64,000 nucleotides of DNA from an uncultured Clostridia bacterium (GTDB lineage: Bacteria > Bacillota > Clostridia > TANB77 > CAG-508). Below are positions 25,436 through 33,884 of this stretch, piece after piece; the stretch's first letter is position 1, and the number at the start of each line of letters is the position of its first letter. The notes beneath the pieces were generated by a model. That model saw only the letters and a list, made by a program, of their open reading frames with translations, was not told the origin of the DNA and did not search any database. The translations under genes were made by a program, and so were the position numbers. The stretch covers positions 1-64,000 of the forward strand of contig CAKPKJ010000001.1 of NCBI GenBank assembly GCA_934167445.1. The letters run 5' to 3'.

Positions 25436-25438
25436 ATA

Positions 25439-26278
25439 ATGTCAGTTATAACATTTTGGAATAATGGAAAAGAACAAACCGGAAAAACATTAGCAATAGC
25501 TGCAATAACAACCCAAATGTCAATAGAACATAATTATAAAATTCTTATTATTTCAACAGGACATAAAGATACAACTCTAGATAGATGCTTTTGGGAAGAA
25601 AAAAGAAAAAAGAGAAATCTTGGATTGTTTGGACCAAACACAAATACAGCGTTAGAAGATGGAGTAGTTGGAATTGAAACAATAATAAAAAGCGGAAAAT
25701 TACAGCCAGAAAATATAACTAATTATACAAAAATAATTTTTAAAGATAGATTAGAAGTTTTACCATCATTTAAAGGTGAAAAACTTGAATATGAAGAAAT
25801 AAAACAAAATTATCCTGAAATTATTAATTTGGCAAACAAATATTATGATTTAGTATTTGTTGATTTAGACCAAGAATTAGGTGAAACAATCACAGAGCAA
25901 ATATTACAAAATTCAAATTTAGTAATTGCTAACTTAAGCCAAAGATTGTTAAGTATAAATAATTTTTTAAAACTTAGAGAAGAAATACCTATGTTTAACT
26001 CTAAAAAAACATTGGTTTTAATAAATAGATATGACAAATTCTCTAAATATACAATAAAAAATATTACTAGATATATGGGAGAAAAAAATAAAATTTTAAC
26101 AACACCATATAATACATTATTTTTTGAAGCGTGTGAGGAAGCTAAAGTACCAGATTTATTTTTAAGACTTAGAAGAGGCGTTGATGAAGAAGACAGAAAT
26201 TATATATTTATACAAGAAGTGAAAAGAGCATCAGACGCAATTATATATAGACTACAAGATTTAGCAATGAAAATGTAA
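25439..26278 (+). CDS. MinD/ParA-like ATPase of the Tad-like operon
   Basis: This 279-aa protein has a deviant P-loop, NGKEQTGKTLAIAAI, near residue 10, and the later YDLVFVDLDQELG. A loop GHKDTTLDRCFW follows the second strand. It fits the CpaE/MinD class that places pilus or secretion machinery. The start codon is 3 bp after the stop of the P-loop-less paralogue, and the next gene, the secretion ATPase, follows within 17 bp. No C-terminal amphipathic helix is obvious. Confidence 0.7.
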   Translation: MSVITFWNNGKEQTGKTLAIAAITTQMSIEHNYKILIISTGHKDTTLDRCFWEEKRKKRNLGLFGPNTNTALEDGVVGIETIIKSGKLQPENITNYTKIIFKDRLEVLPSFKGEKLEYEEIKQNYPEIINLANKYYDLVFVDLDQELGETITEQILQNSNLVIANLSQRLLSINNFLKLREEIPMFNSKKTLVLINRYDKFSKYTIKNITRYMGEKNKILTTPYNTLFFEACEEAKVPDLFLRLRRGVDEEDRNYIFIQEVKRASDAIIYRLQDLAMKM

Positions 26279-26294
26279 GGAGGTTAATCTAACC

Positions 26295-28262
26295 ATGACA
26301 ATAACCAATATTCTTCTAATATTAGTTGTTATAGCTGTTGCAGGATATGTAATATACTATAACATAAAAAAGAAAAAAGAAGCACCAGTAGAAACAACTT
26401 TAAATGTAGATGATAAAACATATACAATAGAAGTTATGACTGAATTTGTAAAAAAGAGATTAGACGAAATTACAAAAATCAATTTATATGATATTGGGTT
26501 ATCTGAAGAAGAACTAAAAAGAAGGAAAAACAAGAAATATGAATTAAAAAAGGCGTTAAAAGGCTGTACATATGGAGATGTAAACGACAAAAAATATGTT
26601 AAAGAGTTGATTTTTGATTTACTAGAAAAAGAGTATGGAGTAACTGAGACAAATATATCAAAAGCAATTCCTTTTGATATACCATCATTACTTACTGCTC
26701 AAGATAAATTTGATATTTTACTTTATGCATATAAAAAAGATTTTGGATATGAAGCTTTAACAGAATTGATAAAAAAATATAATTTAGGAGATTTAAAATA
26801 TATAGAAGGAGAAACAAAACCTTCATATGTAATAACATCAAATGAAATAGAAGATATTTATGAAAAAGAAAATGTAATATTAACATTTTCAGATAAATTA
26901 AATGTTGTTGTTCAAAGAATATATCAACATTACAAAGGTTATAGCAGTATTGATGAAGTAAGAGATATGAACATAGATGGTGTATCTGGTGGTGTATCTG
27001 GTTTGCCAGAAAGTTTTTTAAGTCAAGTTGCACAAACAGATGGAGATTATTTGAATCAAATAGCTGAACACAAAGTTCCAAGAGCTTGTGATAGTATATG
27101 GATATTTTTCCAAGGTAAATCTATAAGGTTAGCATTCTTATCATTTGGAACAGAGGCTGAATTAAAAAGAGTATGTCAAAATATCTATAAATACAATAAC
27201 CCAGGACAATTATCAGACACAAATGGTTATAAAATCAATGAAATGAAAGATGGTTCTCGTGTTGTTGTTGTAAGACCAAGTTTCTCTGAAACATGGGCGT
27301 TCTTTGTAAGAAAGTTTGACGTAAAAAGGGCAACATTAGAGCAATTGGTTAGAGACCCAGGAAAAGAAGATGCAATAGAATTATTAAAATATCTAGTAAA
27401 AGGAGCAAGAATCACAGCAATCACCGGTGAACAAGGTTCTGGTAAAACAACTTTACTTATGGGTATGATTGAGAATATTTATGAAACAATGAACATAAGG
27501 GTTCAAGAAACTGCATTCGAGCTTCACCTAAGAAAAATATACCCAACAAGAAACATTTTAACATTCCGTGAAACAGATACAATATCTGGACAAGAAGGTT
27601 TGGACGTTCAAAAGAAAACAGATGGTTCTGTTAACATCATTGGTGAGGTTGCAACAGACCCCGTAGCATCCTGGATGATACAAGCAGCACAGGTTGCTTC
27701 TAAATTTACATTATTTACTCACCACGCTAAAACATTTCCAAACTTAGTAACAGCATTAAGAAACTCAATGTTAAGAACAGGTGTGTTTACAGATGAAAAA
27801 ACTGCAGAAGAGCAGGTTGTACAAGTTTTAAACTTTGATATTCATCAAATAAAAGACTTTAGAGGAAAAAGATATATAGAAAGAATTACAGAATGTATTC
27901 CAATTGAAAGTAAAAGTGAATACAATTTCGACCATAGAAAAGAAAAAACATTAGAAGGAAAATTTGATAAATTTTTCGATAATGCAACAAGATATTTTGA
28001 AAAATCAACAGATAAAAAATTATACACATATAGAAACATCATGGAATACATAGATGGAGAATACGTAATAACAAACCCAATTTCTGAACAAAATTTAAAA
28101 GATATGAGAAATAATATGGATGCAGCAGATGTAGAACAATTTGATAAATTTGTAGAAAAACATTGGGGAAATCAATTAGCTAAAAAAGAAACAATAACAG
28201 TAACAGCAGAAGCAGAAGAAAAACCAAAAAGAAGAGGAAGAAAGAAGAAATCTGAAGTTTAA
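26295..28262 (+). CDS. CpaF/TadA-like secretion ATPase with N-terminal membrane anchor
   Basis: This 655-aa protein contains a type II/IV secretion ATPase core: Walker A TGEQGSGKTTLL near residue 378, followed by a Walker B-like NIIGEVATD and a THHAKT segment in the place of the His-box. It probably powers assembly of the small helix proteins downstream. Unusual features are an N-terminal membrane helix (about residues 3-21), which CpaF proteins normally lack, and a basic C-terminal end K-R-R-G-R-K-K-K. It is longer than ordinary CpaF (about 450-500 aa). AGGAGG is 10 nt upstream. Confidence 0.8.
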   Translation: MTITNILLILVVIAVAGYVIYYNIKKKKEAPVETTLNVDDKTYTIEVMTEFVKKRLDEITKINLYDIGLSEEELKRRKNKKYELKKALKGCTYGDVNDKKYVKELIFDLLEKEYGVTETNISKAIPFDIPSLLTAQDKFDILLYAYKKDFGYEALTELIKKYNLGDLKYIEGETKPSYVITSNEIEDIYEKENVILTFSDKLNVVVQRIYQHYKGYSSIDEVRDMNIDGVSGGVSGLPESFLSQVAQTDGDYLNQIAEHKVPRACDSIWIFFQGKSIRLAFLSFGTEAELKRVCQNIYKYNNPGQLSDTNGYKINEMKDGSRVVVVRPSFSETWAFFVRKFDVKRATLEQLVRDPGKEDAIELLKYLVKGARITAITGEQGSGKTTLLMGMIENIYETMNIRVQETAFELHLRKIYPTRNILTFRETDTISGQEGLDVQKKTDGSVNIIGEVATDPVASWMIQAAQVASKFTLFTHHAKTFPNLVTALRNSMLRTGVFTDEKTAEEQVVQVLNFDIHQIKDFRGKRYIERITECIPIESKSEYNFDHRKEKTLEGKFDKFFDNATRYFEKSTDKKLYTYRNIMEYIDGEYVITNPISEQNLKDMRNNMDAADVEQFDKFVEKHWGNQLAKKETITVTAEAEEKPKRRGRKKKSEV

Positions 28263-28294
28263 GTACTAGATATAAAAAGGAGGTGCTAATTTAG

Positions 28295-30376
28295 GTGAAT
28301 AATACAATTATATATTACATAATGGGTGGAACAGCAGGTGCTTTTGTAATAATCGCAATAATATATTATATATTATCAAAAAAGATGCAAACTTCTGAAT
28401 ATAAGAAAATTCAAAGATTGCAAGAAGGAACAAAGGAAAAAAGCTTTTCTACAGAAGTATTATTTCAAAAGCTATATTTAACATATATAAAGGTACCTTT
28501 TATAAAAAGATATGCATTAAAAATCAGAAGAAGACTGGAAATTATTAATATAGATGATGAATATAATACAAGAAAAGGTACTGCTAAAATATTAACAAAA
28601 ACATTTGCTATATTAGTGCCAATAATTCTTTTAACCATAATATTTACATCACAAAATATATTATTAATGGTAATATTGCTTATATTTGAGTTGTTTATGA
28701 TAGACACTTTTATAGATGGCTCAGTAGACAAAATAGATAATAATATCCTAAAAGAGCAAATTGATTTTTTCTCAGAAATTAGACACGCTTACCATGAATA
28801 TAATATGGTTGAAGAAGCAATATATCAAGTATCACAGGATGAAGAAAAAGATGTTTCAAGACAAGGTGAAAAGATATATGAAATATTAATATCAGAAGAT
28901 CCGGAAAATGAATTAGAAAAGTATTATGACATAGCACCAAATAATTTCTTAAAAGAATTTGCTGGAGTATCATATTTAACTAAGGAATTTGGAGATAGAA
29001 AAGTAAATGGAGCATCATTATACTTGAAGAATGTAAATAATATAACACAAGAAATGCAACTAGAAATTTTAAAAAGAGACAAATTAAATTATGTTTTTCA
29101 GAGTTTATCTGTTATAGCTATAGCACCAGTATTAATGTTAGAACCTCTAAAAAACTGGGCAGTAAGTAATTTCTCTTTTACAACAAGTTGGTATAATGGA
29201 AAGCCAGGAATGATAGTTCAAATATTAATTTTATTGATAACATTTGTATCATATATATTAGTAAGAAAACTAAAAGACAATGGCTCAACAGCACTAAATA
29301 CTAAGAACACAGAAAATCCTTGGCAAGCAAGATTATATAAGAAAAAACCAATAAAAAGAATAGTAGACTTATTTATTCCTAAAAAAGGAACAAAAGAATA
29401 TAGAAAAGTACAACAAATGTTAAAAGATTCAGCTTCTCCGTTAAAAATGGAATGGCTGTATATAAATAGAATTACAATAGCAATTGTAACATTTGTAGCT
29501 TCGATTATATTATTTGCACAACTGCATCAAGTAGCAATAAATTATGTCTATACAGAGCCGACGACTGATTATGATATTATTGGAGGACTTTCTGAAAAAG
29601 ATGAAAAAAAGGCTATGGAACTAACAAAACAAGACAATGTTTTCCTTGATAAATTTAGAGGAAAGATAAATGTAACAGAAGCACAAATAAAAAATGCTGT
29701 TGCTAGTTCCAAATATTATACTGATTCAGAAGACAGCGAAATTGAAACAGCTACAAAAAGAATATATAAAAAATTACAAATAGTAAATAGCGAATATATG
29801 AAATGGTTTGAATTGTTACTTGCATTTGTTTTTGCACTAGTAGGATATATGGGACCGATGGGATTACTATTGTTCCAAGTAAAAATGAGACAATTAGAAA
29901 TGGAAGACGAAGTAATGCAGTTCCAAACAATTATATTAATGTTAATGAGAATTGAAAGAGTAAATGTTGAAATAATACTAGAATGGCTAGAAAGATATTC
30001 AAATATATTTAGACCTTCAATTACAAAATGTGTGAATAACTATGAAGCAGGAGCTTGGGAAGCATTAGAAGCAATGAAAGATGAAATTACATATTTACCG
30101 TTAATTAGAATAATAGAAAGTTTACAGGCAGCTGTAGAAAAAATACCAATAAAAGATGCTTTTGATGAACTAGACTCAGAAAGAGAATATTATCAAGCAA
30201 AAAGAAAAGAATCAAATGAAAGATTAATTAAGAGAAAAGGCATGATTGGAAAAGTTATAGGTTTTGCACCGATGGTATGCTTATTTGTTGGATATTTAAT
30301 CATTCCACTAGTATTTATAGGCTTAACAAGTATGTCATCATCATTTAGTTCAATGACAGCTACAAAAGCAAAATAA
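28295..30376 (+). CDS. TadB/TadC-like integral membrane platform protein (large form)
   Basis: This 693-aa protein has an N-terminal helix, a pair of helices near residues 105-135, more near 265-330, and a C-terminal T2SS-F-like half with helices near 390-410, 510-530 and 655-680. The stretch EDEVMQFQTIILMLMRIERV and the later AAVEKIPIKDAFDELD resemble the cytoplasmic helical domain of TadC/GspF. The size and repeated layout suggest TadB and TadC in one polypeptide, which is inference. It starts with GTG 11 nt after AGGAGG. Confidence 0.7.
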   Translation: MNNTIIYYIMGGTAGAFVIIAIIYYILSKKMQTSEYKKIQRLQEGTKEKSFSTEVLFQKLYLTYIKVPFIKRYALKIRRRLEIINIDDEYNTRKGTAKILTKTFAILVPIILLTIIFTSQNILLMVILLIFELFMIDTFIDGSVDKIDNNILKEQIDFFSEIRHAYHEYNMVEEAIYQVSQDEEKDVSRQGEKIYEILISEDPENELEKYYDIAPNNFLKEFAGVSYLTKEFGDRKVNGASLYLKNVNNITQEMQLEILKRDKLNYVFQSLSVIAIAPVLMLEPLKNWAVSNFSFTTSWYNGKPGMIVQILILLITFVSYILVRKLKDNGSTALNTKNTENPWQARLYKKKPIKRIVDLFIPKKGTKEYRKVQQMLKDSASPLKMEWLYINRITIAIVTFVASIILFAQLHQVAINYVYTEPTTDYDIIGGLSEKDEKKAMELTKQDNVFLDKFRGKINVTEAQIKNAVASSKYYTDSEDSEIETATKRIYKKLQIVNSEYMKWFELLLAFVFALVGYMGPMGLLLFQVKMRQLEMEDEVMQFQTIILMLMRIERVNVEIILEWLERYSNIFRPSITKCVNNYEAGAWEALEAMKDEITYLPLIRIIESLQAAVEKIPIKDAFDELDSEREYYQAKRKESNERLIKRKGMIGKVIGFAPMVCLFVGYLIIPLVFIGLTSMSSSFSSMTATKAK

Positions 30377-30394
30377 TAAGGAGGAAACAACTTT

Positions 30395-31147
30395 ATGGAA
30401 AATGCATCAAAAGCTTTAATAATAGCTGGAAGTGTATTAATTGCATTATTAATAATAGGAGCATTAGTATTGATGTTTAGTAACTTAACATCATATCAGA
30501 AAACAAACACAGAAACAGCAAGAGAAGCTCAAATAGTAGAATTCAATAATCAATATGAAAACTATAATAGGCAAGATGTAAGAGGTAGTGAATTATATTC
30601 ATTATTAAATAAAGTTATAGATTACAACAGAAGAGAATCAACAGAGGGAACAGGTTGGTCTGATAAAGGCCAAACTGTTTCATATGAACAAATGACAATA
30701 ATATTTAAAATAGATGTTTCAAAATTAACAGCAGATAATCAAGCAAATAAGCTTTTTACAAAGGCAAATGGAAATACATATACGATAAATAGAAATTCAA
30801 ATACATTTGAAAATGCAATAAAAGATGAAGTCGATAGAATTGAGAAAAAATATGGACAAGATTCATTAACAAACTTAACAACTGGTATGACTGGAATATT
30901 TATTGATTCTAACAATACAATTCAGCAAGAACAAGCAGTTAGTAAATTTAATTCAGCATCTAAGAAAATAAAGATTACAAAATGGGATGATATAAAAGCT
31001 GGAAGCACAATAAGAAATGATATTTATAAATATTATGAATATATACAATTTAAAAGAGCATATTTTAAATGCACTAACACAAAATATAATAAACAAACAG
31101 CAAGAATTATTCAAATGGAATTTGAATTTACAGGAAAATTTAATTAA
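30395..31147 (+). CDS. Pilin-like single-helix protein A (MENA family)
   Basis: This 250-aa protein starts MENASKALIIAGSVLIALL, a hydrophobic helix (about residues 7-29) with Glu at position 2 and no leader before it. That looks like the mature N-terminus of a type IV or Flp pilin. The next region FNNQYENYNRQDVRGSELY contains a motif shared with the two MENA proteins and one other small protein downstream. The remaining 150 residues are polar with no known fold. It is the longest member of the family. GGAGG is 8-10 nt upstream. Confidence 0.65.
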   Translation: MENASKALIIAGSVLIALLIIGALVLMFSNLTSYQKTNTETAREAQIVEFNNQYENYNRQDVRGSELYSLLNKVIDYNRRESTEGTGWSDKGQTVSYEQMTIIFKIDVSKLTADNQANKLFTKANGNTYTINRNSNTFENAIKDEVDRIEKKYGQDSLTNLTTGMTGIFIDSNNTIQQEQAVSKFNSASKKIKITKWDDIKAGSTIRNDIYKYYEYIQFKRAYFKCTNTKYNKQTARIIQMEFEFTGKFN

Positions 31148-31165
31148 TAAGGAGCAAATTGTAAT

Positions 31166-31654
31166 ATGGAGAATGCATCAAAAGCATTGCTTATGGCTGC
31201 AGGAGTGCTGATAGGTGTTTTGATATTATCATTAGCAGTATATTTATTTGCAAATTTTGGCACAGCGTCGGCAGAAATACATAAGCAAAAAGATATGAAT
31301 GAAATAAATAAATTTAATACACAATTTACTTCTTATGAAGGTAAAGAATGTACAGTACATGATATAGTATCAGTTGCAAACTTAGCAATCAATAACAATA
31401 CAAACTATTCTTTAACTGCAGCAGCAAACAATAATTATTATATTACTGTTGCAATGATAGGTGGCAAAAGTGGTAATGTTGCAGCAATTAGGCAAGAATT
31501 ACAAAAATATTTGTTAAATAGATCAACTGGCAAAATAGATATGGATAAGGTAAATGGGCTTGTAGGAAGCAATAATACCAACAAATATAGTTGTACTGTA
31601 GATATAAACTCAAATACAAAAAGAGTGCAAAAAGTCACTTTTAAAGAAATATAG
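31166..31654 (+). CDS. Pilin-like single-helix protein B (MENA family)
   Basis: The 162-aa product begins MENASKALLMAAGVLIGVL and carries the shared FNTQFTSYEGKECTVHDI motif after the membrane helix. Its C-terminal part has a KSGNVAAIRQELQKYLLNR helix. It probably inserts with the N-terminus inside and the C-terminal domain outside. It follows protein A by 18 bp. Whether it forms a fibre or acts as a minor pseudopilin cannot be decided from sequence. Confidence 0.65.
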   Translation: MENASKALLMAAGVLIGVLILSLAVYLFANFGTASAEIHKQKDMNEINKFNTQFTSYEGKECTVHDIVSVANLAINNNTNYSLTAAANNNYYITVAMIGGKSGNVAAIRQELQKYLLNRSTGKIDMDKVNGLVGSNNTNKYSCTVDINSNTKRVQKVTFKEI

Positions 31655-31670
31655 AATATAGAGGAACAGT

Positions 31671-32102
31671 ATGAAAAAAATAGCAGTATTTTTCCTAATC
31701 ATAATTATAATAGTAGTTGGAATGTCATATATGTATATGACATATAAAGCAAATTATTATGCGGCTAAAAAAGAAAATGAACAATTTTCAAGTTACTATA
31801 ATAAAGAATTTCAAGGCACAGTAATTGCAACATTAATAAATAAGGCATATGACAATAATTTAACTGGAAGTGTTGAAAAAAATGAAAAAGGAAAATTTAT
31901 AGAAAATGATACTAATTCAATAAAAATAGATATAAAAATGTTAGACACAAGCAAAACTTATGATATGGAGACATTATATTCTGGCGGAATGGACAAGTTT
32001 GTGCAATATTATAATCAAATAACATTTAAATGTACAAAAATAGATTATCATAAGTCAACAGGAAAAGTAAAATATATGCTTATAGAACAAATTACACAAT
32101 AA
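31671..32102 (+). CDS. Small anchored protein C with the pilin-family motif
   Basis: This 143-aa protein has a different N-terminus (MKKIAVFFLIIIIIVVGMS) but after the helix contains FSSYYNKEFQGTVIATLINK, aligned with the motif in the MENA proteins. It is thus a likely divergent member or partner. The outer domain is short and polar. It is 16 bp after protein B. A gap of 90 bp without a clear terminator separates it from protein D. Confidence 0.6.
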   Translation: MKKIAVFFLIIIIIVVGMSYMYMTYKANYYAAKKENEQFSSYYNKEFQGTVIATLINKAYDNNLTGSVEKNEKGKFIENDTNSIKIDIKMLDTSKTYDMETLYSGGMDKFVQYYNQITFKCTKIDYHKSTGKVKYMLIEQITQ

Positions 32103-32192
32103 AATATAAAATTAATTAGTTATTAAGGTTTCCAAATCAAAAAGAATTTGGAATTAATATAAACAAAAGTAAAATTAAAGGAGGAATTTATT

Positions 32193-32594
32193 ATGGAGAA
32201 TGCATCAAAAGCATTAATTATTGCAGGTGCAATATTACTTGCAATCTTAATTATATCATTAGGAATAATGATTTATCAACAAGCATCAGGAGTTGTAAAC
32301 AATAATTCAATGACAGAGGTAGATGTATCAACATTTAACTCAAAATTTGAACAATATTTAGGTTCAAATGTAAGAGGAGCACAAGTTAATGCCCTTATCA
32401 ACACAGTAAATACAAATAATATGTCACAAGATGATACATCTAAAAAAGTAACTGTAAAAGGAAATACAACAACCGCAGAACAAGCAAGTGATTACAAAAA
32501 AGATTACAAAACAGGTTCAACATATTCTGTTACAGTAACTAAAAACACAAAAGGTGGATTAATTAGTGAAATAACAATAGCAGAAAATCAATAA
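32193..32594 (+). CDS. Pilin-like single-helix protein D (MENA family)
   Basis: This is the smallest MENA protein (133 aa) and the one most like a major pilin in size. It begins MENASKALIIAGAILLAIL and carries FNSKFEQYLGSNVRGAQV, followed by NALINTVNTNN. The C-terminal third is Thr/Lys-rich with probable beta strands. A strong AAAGGAGG site (7-8 nt from the ATG) and its own 90-bp leader hint at high translation. Confidence 0.65.
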   Translation: MENASKALIIAGAILLAILIISLGIMIYQQASGVVNNNSMTEVDVSTFNSKFEQYLGSNVRGAQVNALINTVNTNNMSQDDTSKKVTVKGNTTTAEQASDYKKDYKTGSTYSVTVTKNTKGGLISEITIAENQ

Positions 32595-32624
32595 AAAACA
32601 GCAATTTAGTAGGGAGGTGATATT

Positions 32625-33239
32625 ATGGAAAATGCAGCAGATGCATTAAAAATGGCAGCAGCAGTATTAATATTTGTTATGGCTATTTCCATAACTATCA
32701 GCTCTTTTACTGAAACTAGAGTTGCAGCAACGACAATATTGAATAATAAAGATAAAGAATATGATTATTCATATGTAGAAGATAATGGAACAACAGAAAG
32801 GCTGGTAAGTTTAGAAAGTATAATTCCAACAATATATAAGGCATATAAAGAAAATTATAAAATCGTATTTAAAGAAAATCTATTTTCAGATGGAGTTTAT
32901 AAAAAAATAAATACTGAAACAGGAACAGAAGATAATGTATATTCAATAGATTTGCAAAAGGAAGTACTAGGAAATGAAACTCAAAAGGAACAGTTTATTA
33001 TGGCTATACTATATGGGAGCAAATATGACCAGTATGAAACTGTAAAAAACACATTTAAGAAGAATCTGAAAATATCCTTGAATTCAGCAGGAATTTATGA
33101 TAAAATAAATGGGAAAAAGTTAAAAGAAAGTATAGGAATTTATTACCAAGAAGAAGCAGGAGAACAAGATAATACAAATTCTACTGTGCCAGATGCAAAT
33201 AAAACAGAAAAAAGGGTAATAACTTATTCTGTACCATAA
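32625..33239 (+). CDS. Pilin-like single-helix protein E (divergent MENA family)
   Basis: This 204-aa protein starts MENAADALKMAAAVLIFVM. The Glu2 and helix are conserved, but the second motif is replaced by a Tyr/Asp-rich stretch. It could be a minor component. The outer domain includes VYSIDLQKEVLGNETQKEQF, with mixed helix and strand character. It follows protein D by 30 bp with a GGGAGGTGAT site. Confidence 0.6.
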   Translation: MENAADALKMAAAVLIFVMAISITISSFTETRVAATTILNNKDKEYDYSYVEDNGTTERLVSLESIIPTIYKAYKENYKIVFKENLFSDGVYKKINTETGTEDNVYSIDLQKEVLGNETQKEQFIMAILYGSKYDQYETVKNTFKKNLKISLNSAGIYDKINGKKLKESIGIYYQEEAGEQDNTNSTVPDANKTEKRVITYSVP

Positions 33240-33277
33240 AAAGAAAGATATTAACATAATATCTAAAGGAGGAAATA

Positions 33278-33817
33278 ATGGGAGATACATTAATTACTGT
33301 AATAGCAATCGTATTAGCAGCTGTTCTAATGTTTGTTTTTCCACTAATGACAATGTCAGATAGGACTGACGATGTATCACAATTATCAGTAGAAACAGCA
33401 ACAACTGATTTTGTAGATGATGTACGTACAACTGGAAAATTAACAATGGATAAATATAGCAAATTTGTTGAAAATATTTCCGCAACAGGAAATAGCTATG
33501 ATGTAGAAATGGAACTTAACGTTTTAGATGAAAACCCAGGAAAGAAAACAACACAAGCTGAAAAAACTAAAATTGGAGAAAATGTATATTATACAATGTA
33601 TACATCACAAATATTAGATACTATAAATCCAAGTAATGGTGTAACTAAAACCTTAGCATTAAAAGAAGGTGATATGTTTACAGCTAGTGTAAAAAATACA
33701 AATACAACATTATCACAACAATTAAAGAATTTCTTTTACTCTGTAACAGGAAATGATACATATACAATTGCAGCAGAACATGGCGGAATAGTTACAGCAA
33801 ATGGAAGTGGAAATTAG
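33278..33817 (+). CDS. Small anchored protein F of the Tad-like operon
   Basis: This 179-aa protein has an N-terminal helix (about residues 5-26) right after MGDTL, followed by MSDRTDDVSQLSVETATTDFVDDVR. That Asp/Thr-rich region is reminiscent of TadE/TadF-type pseudopilins, which have Glu/Asp residues after the helix. The outer domain contains a TTLSQQLKNFFYSVTG helix. AAAGGAGG precedes the ATG. Its product is likely an assembly or tip protein; this is inference from context. Confidence 0.55.
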   Translation: MGDTLITVIAIVLAAVLMFVFPLMTMSDRTDDVSQLSVETATTDFVDDVRTTGKLTMDKYSKFVENISATGNSYDVEMELNVLDENPGKKTTQAEKTKIGENVYYTMYTSQILDTINPSNGVTKTLALKEGDMFTASVKNTNTTLSQQLKNFFYSVTGNDTYTIAAEHGGIVTANGSGN

Positions 33818-33830
33818 GTAAAAAACTTAT

Positions 33831-33860
33831 TAGCTTGTAATATGTATATTGCAAGCTTTT
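33831..33860 (+). terminator. Hairpin, possible partial terminator inside the operon
   Basis: AGCTTGTAATAT pairs with ATATTGCAAGCT (one G-T) over a tight loop and is followed by TTTTATTAT. It lies between proteins F and G and may reduce, rather than end, read-through. Confidence 0.55.
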
Positions 33861-33884
33861 ATTATATACGAAGGAAAGTGAAAT

